Of a DNA stretch of 64,000 nt, positions 16,972 through 26,306 are shown piece after piece (position 1 is the first letter of the stretch; each line of letters opens with the position of its first letter). A program made the translations under genes and the position numbers. This DNA comes from Cellvibrionaceae bacterium AOL6 (GTDB taxonomy: Bacteria; Pseudomonadota; Gammaproteobacteria; Pseudomonadales; Cellvibrionaceae), in NCBI GenBank assembly GCA_003265435.1, contig NOXC01000005.1:62001-126000 (forward strand), written 5' to 3'. The notes under the pieces were generated by a model. The model saw only the letters and a list, made by a program, of their open reading frames with translations, was not told the origin of the DNA and ran no database searches.

Positions 16972-18161
16972 CGCACGCCTCCCCCAGCAAGCCCCTGCGC
17001 GTGCATGCCTTCGGCCAATGCCGTGACCAGCGCCCGTACCGTCGCTTCGTCATGGGCGGCCGTCAACGTAATGCGCAAGCGTGCCGTGCCCTCCGCCACC
17101 GTGGGGGGACGAATGGCCGTGACCCAAAAACCGCGCTCCCTGAGGAAATCGGACAGGGCGAGCGCATCGGCATCGGCCCCCACCGGCACGGGTTGGATCG
17201 CCGTATGAGACGGCATCAGAGGGAGGGACTCCCGCTCACACTCGGTGCGAAACAGCGAGATCAGGCGCTGTAAGGACGCGCGCTCGGCATCGGCTTGCAC
17301 CACACATTCCAGCGCTTCCCGTGTCGCGGCCGCCAGCGCCGGGGGCATCGCGGTGGTGTAGATATAAGGTCGGGCGAATTGAATTAAGCTCTCGATCAGC
17401 GTCTCACTGCCCGCGACGAACGCGCCAAAACTGCCCACGGCCTTGCCCAGCGTAGCCATGTACACCGGAACATCCTCTTGACCCAGATTCAGCGCAGCCA
17501 CGCTGCCACGCCCTTGCGGGCCCAGACAACCAAAGCCATGCGCATCATCGACCATTAACCACGCCTGCTGAGCCTGCGCCAGTTGCGCGAGCTCCATCAT
17601 CGGCGCGAGGTCACCGTCCATACTGAATACGCCGTCGGTCACCAACAGCCGAGCGCCACTCGCCCCCTGTAATAACTGCTCTGCGTGAGCAACGTCATTA
17701 TGGCGATAGCGCTTGAGGTTTGCGCGCGACAGCAAGGCACCGTCCAATAATGAAGCGTGGTTCAGTTTGTCCTGCACAACCGTATCGCCACGTCCAACCA
17801 AGGCTTGGATCACCCCCATATTGGCCATGAACCCTGTCGAAAATAAGAGTGCGCGAGGGCGTCCGGTCAGTGTGGCGAGCGTGGCTTCGAGCTCATGATG
17901 CGCCTCGCTGTGACCACAGACCAGATGAGATGCACCGCTGCCCAGCGAGCCTGCGCTTGAAGCCAGCGCCTGTGCAAGTGCTGGGCACCCCGCCAGACCG
18001 AGGTAATCATTGCTGCAAAAGTTGTGTAACAGACGCCCGTCAACACGCAACTGCGGCCCCTGCGCGCCCTCCACCAGGGAGCGCTGGCGATAGCGATGCT
18101 GATCTCGCCGCTGCTGCAAGCGCTGCAGCAGCCGATCCGCAATAGGAAATCGAGAAGACAT
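16968..18161 (-). CDS. bioF: 8-amino-7-oxononanoate synthase BioF
   Basis: This PLP enzyme condenses pimeloyl-ACP with alanine. The family pattern is clear: 'NFCSNDYLGLAGCP', 'GASHLVCGHSEAHHELE', 'DDAHGFGCLGPQGRG', and the Lys in 'ATLGKAVGSFGAFVAG'. A frame extends to a TTG at 18212, but the ATG at 18161 (MSSRFPIADRLLQRL) is chosen as it fits BioF N-termini; neither has a strong ribosome site. It lies 67 bases downstream of bioB and overlaps bioHC by four bases. The length of 397 residues fits the family. Confidence 0.94.
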   Translation of the reverse strand: MSSRFPIADRLLQRLQQRRDQHRYRQRSLVEGAQGPQLRVDGRLLHNFCSNDYLGLAGCPALAQALASSAGSLGSGASHLVCGHSEAHHELEATLATLTGRPRALLFSTGFMANMGVIQALVGRGDTVVQDKLNHASLLDGALLSRANLKRYRHNDVAHAEQLLQGASGARLLVTDGVFSMDGDLAPMMELAQLAQAQQAWLMVDDAHGFGCLGPQGRGSVAALNLGQEDVPVYMATLGKAVGSFGAFVAGSETLIESLIQFARPYIYTTAMPPALAAATREALECVVQADAERASLQRLISLFRTECERESLPLMPSHTAIQPVPVGADADALALSDFLRERGFWVTAIRPPTVAEGTARLRITLTAAHDEATVRALVTALAEGMHAQGLAGGGVR

Positions 18162-18228
18162 GGACGGTTCTACTGAATGGTCAGGCACGACGAACACCCG
18201 TCGCGCCGACAAGAGGGGCGGTCAAGAA

Positions 18229-19272
18229 TCAGTTGGCCGCTTCGTAAAATTGCTGGGCGGCAAGCTGGTCGGCCACGGTGGGCTCCGACAGTGCCTCTTC
18301 CTCGGTCACCTGATATTTTTCAGGCTCAATGCCCAGTCGAGCAAACAGCTGCATGTCGCGACTCTCTTCCGGGTTAGCCGTCGTCAACAGCTTTTCGCCG
18401 TAGAAGATGGAGTTCGCGCCGGCAAAAAAGGCCAAGCTCTGGGTCTGGTCATTCATCGTTTCGCGCCCGGCAGACAGTCGCACGTGTGACTTGGGCATCA
18501 TGATACGCGCCACTGCGATGGTGCGAATGAAGTCGAATGGGTCTAGCTCTTCTTGCTCGGCGAGCGGTGTCCCTTCAACGCGCACCAGCTGATTAATCGG
18601 CACGGACTCCGGGTGTATATCCATCGTCGCGAGTTGCAGTAGCAGACCGATGCGGTCGTCTTCCTGTTCGCCCATGCCGACGATACCGCCACAGCAGACA
18701 TTCATACCGGCTGCACGCACATTCTCCAGTGTTTTAAGGCGGTCTTCGTAGGTGCGCGTGGTAATGATTTCGCCGTAAAACTCAGGGGACGTATCCAGAT
18801 TGTGGTTGTAGTAGTCCAGGCCGGCTTCCGCTAATTGCTGCGCCTGCTGCTCATCGAGCATCCCCAGGGTCATGCAGGTTTCCATCCCCAGCGCTTTCAC
18901 TTCTTTCACCATGCCCAGCACGGTATCCATGTCTTTTGCTCGCGGCGAGCGCCAGGCTGCGCCCATGCAAAATCGAGTTGCTCCGGCTTCGCGTGCCTCT
19001 CGCGCTTCGTTGACCACGGCTTCGATGGCCATCAACCGTTCTTTCTCCAGCCCCGTGTCGTATCGGGCACTCTGTGGGCAGTAGGCACAATCTTCAGGAC
19101 ACGCGCCCGTTTTGATCGAGCACAGCGTACTCACCTGTACCTCATTCGGATTGAAGTGCTGGCGATGTACCGTCTGCGCCTGAAACAAAAGATCGTTAAA
19201 AGGCAGTGCGAAGAGGGCCTCAACTTCTGACCGGGTCCAGTTGTGGCGAACTACGCCCATTGGTGATGGCAT
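18229..19272 (-). CDS. bioB: Biotin synthase BioB
   Basis: This 347-residue radical SAM enzyme inserts sulfur into dethiobiotin. The SAM [4Fe-4S] site is seen in '[15 protein letters not shown]' (CxxxCxxC). Further Cys in '[11 protein letters not shown]' and '[10 protein letters not shown]' and the Arg in 'HVRLSAGRE' are the expected [2Fe-2S] ligands. The start [13 protein letters not shown] at 19272 is chosen because GAGGA lies eight bases upstream; a longer frame to 19317 lacks support. It is first in the operon and is preceded by a consensus promoter that carries a BirA-type site. Confidence 0.97.
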   Translation of the reverse strand: MPSPMGVVRHNWTRSEVEALFALPFNDLLFQAQTVHRQHFNPNEVQVSTLCSIKTGACPEDCAYCPQSARYDTGLEKERLMAIEAVVNEAREAREAGATRFCMGAAWRSPRAKDMDTVLGMVKEVKALGMETCMTLGMLDEQQAQQLAEAGLDYYNHNLDTSPEFYGEIITTRTYEDRLKTLENVRAAGMNVCCGGIVGMGEQEDDRIGLLLQLATMDIHPESVPINQLVRVEGTPLAEQEELDPFDFIRTIAVARIMMPKSHVRLSAGRETMNDQTQSLAFFAGANSIFYGEKLLTTANPEESRDMQLFARLGIEPEKYQVTEEEALSEPTVADQLAAQQFYEAAN

Positions 19273-19313
19273 GCAAACGTCCTCAAAGGGTGAAAGCCTG
19301 GCGGAAAAAGCGC

Positions 19314-19368
19314 ACAATAAGCAGTGCGACTTTTACTGTCAACCCGAAACGGATCTTCAGGTTTACTG
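19314..19368 (-). promoter_or_regulatory. bioB promoter with BirA-type operator
   Basis: On the minus strand: -35 TTGACA (19342-19337), 17-base spacer, -10 TATTGT (19319-19314). Overlapping the -35 is an inverted repeat CTGTCAACC (19336-19344), 15-base spacer, GGTTTACTG (19360-19368). Each half matches seven of nine bases of the E. coli bio operator (TTGTAAACC / GGTTTACAA), and the spacer length is the same. Biotinyl-AMP-bound BirA would block polymerase here. The right half reaches to one base before the comF start codon. Confidence 0.75.
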
Positions 19369-19369
19369 C

Positions 19370-20125
19370 ATGCGACACGCTTGGCTTTCAGCCCTCAGCC
19401 ACACCCTCTTGCCTCACCACTGCCCCCTGTGTGAAAACGCCACCGAGTCCGGCCTGTGTGCCGCCTGCGCAGCCAGCCTGGTGCCCCTTCGCGATGCCTG
19501 TGAGCAGTGTGCAGAGCCACTCGCCACCACCGAAATCGCAGGCACTTTACTCTGCGCCCACTGCCTCGACGCGCCCCCCTGTTTCGACAGCACCTATTGC
19601 CACTACCGCTACGACACGAATCTGGCTTTTCTGATTCAGCGCTTCAAAGACAAGGGTCAGCTCGGTGTGGGGCGATGGTTGTGTCGGGCTATGGCCGAGC
19701 AACTCCAGGTCAGAGCCTTGGGCGTAGAGGCCATGCTTCCCGTTCCCGATCACTGGCGAAGTCGATGTCAACGCGGCTTTAATCAGGCGGAGTTCATTGC
19801 GAAAAGCCTACAGCAACGCCTGAACCTGCCGCTCTGGGCAGGGGTTCGCAAGCGACGCCAAGGGAGCAAACAAAAAACCTTAAGTCGCGCACTTCGCCGG
19901 GCAGAAATTCAGGGCCAGTTCGTCCTGACACAGCGACCACCCCGTTCCGTCGCCATCGTCGACGATGTTGTCACCACCGGCGCGACTGCTTCCACCTTGG
20001 CTGAACTGCTGCGGGAGGCTGGCTGCGAGCACATTGAGGTGTGGGCCCTGGCGAGAACGCCACACCCCAAACATGTGTCGGCATTTTTTACACAAAATTC
20101 AGAAGGATATAGCGTTCAAGAGTAA
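19370..20125 (+). CDS. ComF family phosphoribosyltransferase-like protein
   Basis: This 251-residue protein has N-terminal Cys pairs (CPLC, CAAC, CEQC, CAHC) typical of the ComF zinc-binding double-zinc-ribbon. It is followed by a phosphoribosyltransferase domain with 'PVPDHWRSRCQRGFNQAE' and the PRPP motif 'VAIVDDVVTTGATAS'. In naturally competent bacteria ComF takes part in uptake of transforming DNA; in others (GntX) the role is unclear. The start ATG at 19370 has CAGG upstream; a longer frame from 19241 overlaps bioB and is rejected. The next gene to the left is bioB, divergent, 97 bases away. Confidence 0.9.
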   Translation: MRHAWLSALSHTLLPHHCPLCENATESGLCAACAASLVPLRDACEQCAEPLATTEIAGTLLCAHCLDAPPCFDSTYCHYRYDTNLAFLIQRFKDKGQLGVGRWLCRAMAEQLQVRALGVEAMLPVPDHWRSRCQRGFNQAEFIAKSLQQRLNLPLWAGVRKRRQGSKQKTLSRALRRAEIQGQFVLTQRPPRSVAIVDDVVTTGATASTLAELLREAGCEHIEVWALARTPHPKHVSAFFTQNSEGYSVQE

Positions 20126-20410
20126 GCGCCGCATGACATCCAATCCCCTGGTTTGATGTTTAGCATTGCCCCTTCTAAACAGCTGTTCGTTCAACTCAAA
20201 ACGATATGAAAGCCAACTTGCAAGTCGAACGAGTTCGGCTTGTGGTGCCACGTTCGTCGCAGACTTTAACACCCTGCGCAGCACCGACATTGCTCGGGCC
20301 GCTAAGCAACTGTTTTTCGGCGAGAAAATCTTTTCGGCATAGCTTTGGCTAAATCCCCTATCCGCGTTCGAAACACCTTGATAAATAGATAGAGAAAACA
20401 GGAGAGCGCC

Positions 20411-20653
20411 ATGAGTAAAATTCACTGGGGTCCGCTGCTTACGGCCGCCGCAGCAGGCTTGGCACTCAGCGCCTTGCCCAGCAATTCCGCCATCGGCAGC
20501 ACGCTTGCAGGGCCAGAGCTCACTTCAGGGCCGGGCCTGAGCGAGTTCAGTCACGGTTTGTTGGTGCTATTTGTGGTGCTGGCGCTGGTCATCCTGACAC
20601 GCTTGCACACGCGAGATCACGGCAGCCCGGAGCAGAATACCGCTCCGGACTGA
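20411..20653 (+). CDS. Small membrane protein, unknown
   Basis: This 80-residue protein has two hydrophobic helices (about 9-25 and 47-63) separated by a Ser/Gly/Pro-rich segment, and ends in a charged tail. The first helix may be a signal peptide. AGGAG lies eight bases before the ATG. No family is recognised. The 285 bases before it, after comF, hold no recognisable gene. Confidence 0.6.
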   Translation: MSKIHWGPLLTAAAAGLALSALPSNSAIGSTLAGPELTSGPGLSEFSHGLLVLFVVLALVILTRLHTRDHGSPEQNTAPD

Positions 20654-20666
20654 CGACACAATGCGC

Positions 20667-21566
20667 TTATTCCGATCCTATACGGCGCAGCGCATCAATC
20701 CGCACGTCCAGAGGTGGATGCGTGGCAAACAGGGCCGCCATGCCCTTATTGAAGCCGGAGGAGATACCGAAGGCTTTGAAGGTATCCGGCATCTGATTCG
20801 GCACGTGCGCACGCATTTCGTCTTGCAGGCGTTGCAGCGCTGAGATCATCGAATCGCGATCGGCAAATCGTGCTCCGGCGTAGTCCGCCCGGAATTCGCG
20901 CCGACGGGAGAACCAGGCCACGATCATATTCGCCAGGAAGGCAAGAATGAGTTCCGACACTAAGGTCGCAATGAAATAACCGGGGCCGTGACCGCGTTCA
21001 TTCTTCAATACCACGCGATCAAAGAGATGGCCAATGATGCGCGCGAAGAACATGACGAAAGTATTGACCACGCCTTGAATCAGACTCATTGTCACCATAT
21101 CACCGTTGGCGACGTGACCGATCTCGTGCGCCATAACCGCACGTACTTCGTTCTTATTGAAGCGGGCGAGCATGCCCGCGCTGACGGCGACAAGCGCATT
21201 GTTTTTGTTCCAGCCGGTGGCAAACGCGTTGGATTGTTCCGCAGGAAAGATGCCCACTTCAGGCATACCAATGCCTGCTTTCTGCGCGAGTTCGCGCACC
21301 GTCTCAAGCAACCAGCGTTCATCCGCGGTACGCGGGGTATCAATGATGTGGACTCGCGCACTGCGCTTTGCCATCCACTTGGAGATAAACAAAGACACAA
21401 AGGCGCCGCTGAAGCCAAACACCGCACAGAAAATCAACAGGCCCGTCAAATTGAGGCCAGTGCCGCTTTGGTCCAGATAAGAGCCCACCCCCAGCAAGTT
21501 CAGGGTGACGCTGGCAACCGCCAGGACCGCCATATTCGTTAAAAGAAACAAGCCAATTCGCAGCAC
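20667..21566 (-). CDS. htpX: Membrane zinc protease HtpX
   Basis: This 299-residue inner-membrane metalloprotease (M48) degrades misfolded membrane proteins. It has two N-terminal transmembrane helices, the zinc motif '[11 protein letters not shown]', two further helices after it, and 'EFRADYAGA' supplying the third ligand. The usual HtpX start is a Met followed by 'RIALFLLTN'; here the GTG at 21566 (then [10 protein letters not shown]) fits and has GGAGG five bases upstream. The open frame to 21605 is discounted. In E. coli htpX is under CpxR control, but no site was recognised here. Confidence 0.95.
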   Translation of the reverse strand: MLRIGLFLLTNMAVLAVASVTLNLLGVGSYLDQSGTGLNLTGLLIFCAVFGFSGAFVSLFISKWMAKRSARVHIIDTPRTADERWLLETVRELAQKAGIGMPEVGIFPAEQSNAFATGWNKNNALVAVSAGMLARFNKNEVRAVMAHEIGHVANGDMVTMSLIQGVVNTFVMFFARIIGHLFDRVVLKNERGHGPGYFIATLVSELILAFLANMIVAWFSRRREFRADYAGARFADRDSMISALQRLQDEMRAHVPNQMPDTFKAFGISSGFNKGMAALFATHPPLDVRIDALRRIGSE

Positions 21567-21686
21567 ACCTACCTCCAGTTTACGTTCGTCGACCTCCTCT
21601 CTCATTGGAGGAGATTCGAATGCCTATATGGGTGGGCAAGCCCCCCTTTTCAATGTGGCACGATGAATTTCGTTATCCGCGCCCGT

Positions 21687-22085
21687 TCACACGGCCACAC
21701 CTCCGTACCGCGCACGCACAGCGACCTTGTCGGCCTTTTTTAACCCTTCTACGACAAGCCAAAAACTGTGCTCGATCTGTCGCTGAACTTCCTCCAAGGG
21801 AATTGAGCCGTCCAGCGTCAGCGTATTCCAATGCTTCTTGTTCATATGATAACCGGGGCGTATTGCAGGAAATACATCGCGCAACGCAAGCGCCTGATCC
21901 GGGTCACACTTCAAATTCATTTCTGCGACGGCGTTGCGACCCGGAATGTACAACGCAAACATACGCCCCCGAATTTTGAACACCGCCACGCGCTCGTCAA
22001 ACGGATACGTGGGCTCGGCTTCTGGAAAGGCCATCAGACTTTTCCAAACTTGCTGCTCGTAACCGCTCTCGCCAGGATTGGTCAT
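21687..22085 (-). CDS. MmcQ/YjbR family protein
   Basis: This 132-residue protein has the YjbR/CyaY-like fold signature: 'FPEAEPTYPFDERVAVFKIRGRMFAL', then 'NLKCDPDQALALRDVFPAIRPGYHMNKKHWNTL', then 'SFWLVVEGL', quoted in pieces. Members are small DNA-binding-like proteins with no firm function. The start at 22085 is chosen as GGAG lies six bases before it; four more codons upstream are possible. It is divergent from the GH3 gene. Confidence 0.88.
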   Translation of the reverse strand: MTNPGESGYEQQVWKSLMAFPEAEPTYPFDERVAVFKIRGRMFALYIPGRNAVAEMNLKCDPDQALALRDVFPAIRPGYHMNKKHWNTLTLDGSIPLEEVQRQIEHSFWLVVEGLKKADKVAVRARYGGVAV

Positions 22086-22113
22086 TTCATGCTCCATTCG
22101 CGCAGTACCCGCA

Positions 22114-22149
22114 GGTGCGAACTCACGGTTTCTGGGGTGCGAACTTACG
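22114..22149. repeat. Direct repeat upstream of the GH3 gene
   Basis: Two 14-base copies, GGTGCGAACTCACG (22114-22127) and GGTGCGAACTTACG (22136-22149), differ at one base and are 22 bases apart, which is two helical turns. A further TTCGAACG lies at about 22160. It may be an operator for the GH3 gene or the divergent yjbR-like gene. Confidence 0.5.
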
Positions 22150-22319
22150 TCATTGCCGATGTTCGAACGCCGCCAAAATTGATTCGACTACACTGCGAAC
22201 CGCTCAGTTGAATGCCATACTGACTGAGTCTTGTTCGCCAATTGCACAGAGTGCCTCTGTGCAAGTATCTCAATTCCAAACCCAATACTAAACATAATTT
22301 CAGATTAGAAGGGCGCGAT

Positions 22320-24899
22320 ATGACTAAAGGTAATCCTCGTCAATTCCTCACCAAGGGGCTGGCCGTTCTCACGCTTTCCACCTTGTTCACCGCATGCGGG
22401 CAATCGCCCTCCACAGAAATGCCCAATGGCGATGCCGCCCTTTCAGACAGCGAGTCATTTGATATCACGCAGTGGCCCACACTCGACAAAGCGCCCACCT
22501 ATGACGCCGACGTCGAAGCCCGCGTCGACGACCTGCTCGCACAAATGACGCTCGAACAGAAAGTGGGGCAGATGACGCAAGCGGAAATCACCTGGGTAAC
22601 ACCAGAAGAAGTGAAGCAATACCACCTAGGCTCCGTGTTAAACGGCGGTGGCACCTTCCTGCATGGAAAACGCCACGCCACCGTCGAGGAGTGGGTCGCC
22701 TATATGGACGCGATCTACGATGCCTCCATGGATACTAGCGACGGCGGCCTACCCATTCCTGTGACCTATGGCATTGATGCGGTACACGGCAATAACAAAT
22801 TTGGTGCTGCGACGATCTTCCCACACAACATCGGTCTCGGCGCCGCGCGTAACCCCGAGCTGATGAAGCAAATCGGGCAGATCACAGCGCTTGAAGTACT
22901 CGTCACAGGCATCGACTGGACCTTCGCGCCGACGCTGGCCATCGTCCGAGACGATCGCTGGGGACGAACGTATGAAAGCTACTCAGAAGACCCGAGCATT
23001 GTCGCGGAATACGCGCGTGCGATGGTCGAGGGTATACAAGGCAAAGCGGGTACCAATGAGTTTCTCGATGACCACCACGTCTATGCGACCGCCAAGCACT
23101 GGGTCGGTGACGGCGGCACCGACAAAGGCATCGATCAGGGCGACAACCTGATGAGCGAAGCCGATCTTGTACGCCTGCAGGCCGCAGGCTACTTCCCCGC
23201 TATTGAAGCCGGCATTCAGTCCATCATGGCCAGTCACAACGGCTGGCACGGTAAAAAGCTGCACGGTCACAAATATCTGCTGACCGACGTACTCAAAAAT
23301 CAACTTGGCTTCGATGGCTTCATCATCGGCGACTGGAACGCCCACGGGAATGTCGCAGGGTGCACCAACGACAGCTGTGCACAGGCGGTCAATGCCGGGC
23401 TCGATATGTTCATGGTGGTCGAAGATTATAAAGCGTTTATCGACAACACCATCGCCGACGTCAAGTCTGGAGTCATTCCCGAGAGCCGTATCGATGACGC
23501 AGTGCGCCGCATCCTTCGTGTAAAAATTCGCTCGGGTTTGTTTGAAAAAGGTCGCCCCTCGTCACGCCCTTATGCGGGCCGCAGCGACTTGATGGGCGCA
23601 CCCGCTCATCGCGAGGTGGCCGCACAAGCCGTGCGTGAATCGCTTGTCCTGCTGAAAAACAACAACCAGTTGCTGCCGCTCTCACGCCAGCAAAACATCT
23701 TGGTGGCCGGCGACGGTGCCGATAACATGGCCAAACAAGCCGGCGGCTGGACCATTAGCTGGCAGAGCACTGAAGTGACCAAAGAAGACTTGCCCGGCGC
23801 AACCACCATCCTCGATGGAATTCGCAATACCGTGGAGTCGAGCGGTGGTCGTGTGCAATACAGTGAGGACGGCTCCTTCGAACAGACCCCAGATGTGGCG
23901 ATTGTCGTCTTTGGAGAAAACCCCTACGCCGAATGGCAAGGCGACATCAAAACCCTGGCCTATCAACCCTTCTCAGGGAAGGACGCGCAGCTCCTTGAAA
24001 GCCTTAAAGCGCAAGGCATTCCTGTAGTCAGCGTGTTCTTGTCTGGTCGGCCGCTGTGGGTTAATCGAGAGCTGAATGCCTCTGATGCCTTTGTCGCCGC
24101 CTGGCTGCCCGGATCAGAAGGTGCCGCGGTGGCAGACGTACTGTTTCGAGATAGCAACGGTGCGGTTCAGCACGACATGACGGGAAAACTGAGCTTTTCT
24201 TGGCCTCGTCTGGCGTCTCAAACCGTGCTGAATATTGGAGATGCCGACTATGATCCCTTGTTTGCCTACGGCTACGGCCTGAGTTACAGCGATAACGTCA
24301 CCGTCGACACACTCGACACTGACAATGACTTCGAAGTGAAGGCCGATCTCGACGCACCTTACGCCATTCTCGAAGGGACCTTGAGCGCACCTTGGCAGCT
24401 CCAAGTACGCCACAATGACCAGCAATCGTTCCTCGACAGTGATCGTGCGGATATTGGTGGTGTAGCGATCATGGAAGCCGACAAGAAAGTACAGGGTGAT
24501 GCGCGTGAGTTCCGCTGGCACGGCGAAGCACCGGCGACCGTCGCGGTCAGCTCGCCCTGGTACCGACTCGACCTGAGCCCCTATGTACATTCAGGCGGGC
24601 AACTGCGCTTTGACGTGCGCACCCTCGCCGACCCCAGCGCCCCCGTCACCCTCGACATGGGTTGCGGTCAGGGTCTATGCGGCAACGTGGATATCCGCAG
24701 TGCCCTGCCCAGTGCCAAATCAGGCGAATGGCGAACCATCACCGTGGACCTGATGTGCTTCGCCCGCGAAGGTGCCGAGTTTGAACGCGCCTCCCTGCCC
24801 TTCGCGGTGACTAGCGCCAATGGCAGCACCTTGCGCTTTGCCAATATTGCTTACCTCAGCGCCTCACAAGAGCCAGCAACCTTCAATTGTACCGACTAG
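22320..24899 (+). CDS. Secreted GH3 beta-glucosidase/glucan glucohydrolase (lipoprotein)
   Basis: This 859-residue enzyme has a lipobox (LFTAC) after an N-terminal signal, so it is anchored in the envelope. The GH3 N-terminal barrel is seen from about 55, with 'QMTQAEI', 'GIDAVHGNNK', 'GRTYESYSEDP', 'AKHWVGDGGTDKG' and the nucleophile in 'FIIGDWNAHG' (Asp338). The second GH3 domain has 'VAGDGADNMAKQAGGWT'. A C-terminal beta-rich region (about 690-859) looks like the ExoP-type galactose-binding module. The likely reaction is release of glucose from beta-1,3/1,4-glucans. The ATG at 22320 has GAAGGG upstream. This fits a polysaccharide-using marine bacterium. Confidence 0.93.
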   Translation: MTKGNPRQFLTKGLAVLTLSTLFTACGQSPSTEMPNGDAALSDSESFDITQWPTLDKAPTYDADVEARVDDLLAQMTLEQKVGQMTQAEITWVTPEEVKQYHLGSVLNGGGTFLHGKRHATVEEWVAYMDAIYDASMDTSDGGLPIPVTYGIDAVHGNNKFGAATIFPHNIGLGAARNPELMKQIGQITALEVLVTGIDWTFAPTLAIVRDDRWGRTYESYSEDPSIVAEYARAMVEGIQGKAGTNEFLDDHHVYATAKHWVGDGGTDKGIDQGDNLMSEADLVRLQAAGYFPAIEAGIQSIMASHNGWHGKKLHGHKYLLTDVLKNQLGFDGFIIGDWNAHGNVAGCTNDSCAQAVNAGLDMFMVVEDYKAFIDNTIADVKSGVIPESRIDDAVRRILRVKIRSGLFEKGRPSSRPYAGRSDLMGAPAHREVAAQAVRESLVLLKNNNQLLPLSRQQNILVAGDGADNMAKQAGGWTISWQSTEVTKEDLPGATTILDGIRNTVESSGGRVQYSEDGSFEQTPDVAIVVFGENPYAEWQGDIKTLAYQPFSGKDAQLLESLKAQGIPVVSVFLSGRPLWVNRELNASDAFVAAWLPGSEGAAVADVLFRDSNGAVQHDMTGKLSFSWPRLASQTVLNIGDADYDPLFAYGYGLSYSDNVTVDTLDTDNDFEVKADLDAPYAILEGTLSAPWQLQVRHNDQQSFLDSDRADIGGVAIMEADKKVQGDAREFRWHGEAPATVAVSSPWYRLDLSPYVHSGGQLRFDVRTLADPSAPVTLDMGCGQGLCGNVDIRSALPSAKSGEWRTITVDLMCFAREGAEFERASLPFAVTSANGSTLRFANIAYLSASQEPATFNCTD

Positions 24900-24945
24900 G
24901 TCGCTTTCCCGAGCCTGCCTTCAAGCGTGCAGACTCGGGCCTTAA

Positions 24946-26295
24946 TCAAGAAATCGGTACCGTATTACGGCCATAATTGTTCGGTAAGCCAATTTCCTGT
25001 CGGATAGTGTCAATCACATCCGCGTGACTACGGCCATTAAATCGATGGTAGCGCCCGTGCTGCCATCGTCCAAAATGCCCCCCAACCATCATCGCAATAT
25101 CCGTGTGCTGATGACGATCCCCATTTCCAAGACCGGACCCAAACAGGACCGCGGTGCCATCGAGCAAGGTACCACCGCCGTGAGGTGTGTGTTTCATCTG
25201 GTACATAAATTCTGCACACAGTTCCGCATGAAACGCATCGATTCGCACCCACTGATCATATCGGCCACTGCGGTTGTGAGAAATACTGTTGTGAAAATGC
25301 GTATTGATGCCAATATCACGGTATTCACATCCTGCCGCCTCTCCACCTGCGCAGTATGTAACGGCGTGTGTCAGCCCACATGAGAATGCTTGCACTGTTA
25401 TTTGTGCAGCAATTTTTGCATGGTCTCTAATAGCATTATTTCGACTACCATTTTGAGGGTTGGGAATATCCGCTTCCTCCATTGGTCGAGTACATTGGCC
25501 TCCTTCGGAAGGGTTATTATTGGCGAGCGCTTCAATCTGCAACTCTAAATCCCTCAAGCTATTAAAATATTCTTCGAGTCGTTGTGCATCCGATGCGCCT
25601 ACCCGATTTATGAGGCGCTGCCGGTCTTCCTTTACATCGTCTAACACGCTGAGCTTTAACGCCGAGCGCCGATCAATGTTGCTCGTGGGGTCTTCATTAA
25701 TACCAGCGTAAAGACGAGCAAACTCACTACGTAACTCAGACTTCAATGGCAGTAATCTACCCGACCTATCCCAGTTCAGCGCGTTTTTCAGCGGATTAAA
25801 ATACACATTGTTATTGGGTCGATCCAACTCCGAATTACCCGCTAATTGCAAGCTATGCACCTTGGTACGTGGTAGCGCATCCGCTATTTCTTGATCGAGA
25901 GACGGCACGTGCATTTGATCGCGATCTGACGGCAAAGCGCGACCGGTGAGCCAACTACTAATTGCAATCATATGCGGGTTACCACGACTGCCGCCCGGAT
26001 CACACTCGTTCGTAAGACCACGATACAAGCTTATATCGTTTTTTAGACCCCGCTCTTGAAACGCCGCTAACGCACTGCCGCTTAGATCAAACTCCCTTTT
26101 TGTGCCCGATTCGGGATACCATTTTTCCTCGATGATCCCATTCGGAACATACATCGCGAAAAACCTAGGAAAAGTGCCCGGCGCATCAGCAAATGCACTT
26201 TCGCTCTTAAACATCACTTCCAAAAGAGGCAAGCCAACCATTGTTCCGACGCCACAGGTAGTACTGCGCAAAAAAGATCTACGACTGATTTTCAT
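24946..26295 (-). CDS. DUF1552 protein with Tat signal
   Basis: This 449-residue protein begins MKISRRSFLR, a twin-arginine signal, followed by a hydrophobic stretch. The rest matches DUF1552: 'FARFFAMYVPNG'-like N-terminus (here PRFFAMYVPNG), 'SLQLAGNSELDRP', 'ALKLSVLDDVKEDRQRL', 'RLEEYFNSLRDLE' and 'VLFGSGLGNGDRHQHTDIAMMVGG'. These proteins are common in planctomycetes and in some marine gammaproteobacteria, always next to a DUF1592-type cytochrome-like protein. The Tat signal implies folding, possibly with a cofactor, before export. It lies 11 bases downstream of the DUF1592 gene, so the two form an operon. The function is unknown. Confidence 0.9.
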   Translation of the reverse strand: MKISRRSFLRSTTCGVGTMVGLPLLEVMFKSESAFADAPGTFPRFFAMYVPNGIIEEKWYPESGTKREFDLSGSALAAFQERGLKNDISLYRGLTNECDPGGSRGNPHMIAISSWLTGRALPSDRDQMHVPSLDQEIADALPRTKVHSLQLAGNSELDRPNNNVYFNPLKNALNWDRSGRLLPLKSELRSEFARLYAGINEDPTSNIDRRSALKLSVLDDVKEDRQRLINRVGASDAQRLEEYFNSLRDLELQIEALANNNPSEGGQCTRPMEEADIPNPQNGSRNNAIRDHAKIAAQITVQAFSCGLTHAVTYCAGGEAAGCEYRDIGINTHFHNSISHNRSGRYDQWVRIDAFHAELCAEFMYQMKHTPHGGGTLLDGTAVLFGSGLGNGDRHQHTDIAMMVGGHFGRWQHGRYHRFNGRSHADVIDTIRQEIGLPNNYGRNTVPIS

Positions 26296-26306
26296 ATCCC
26301 TGGCCT

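Noticed and set aside
20099-20425. 108-codon minus-strand frame after comF
   Set aside because: It overlaps the comF 3' end and the small membrane protein gene start, and its residues match no family.
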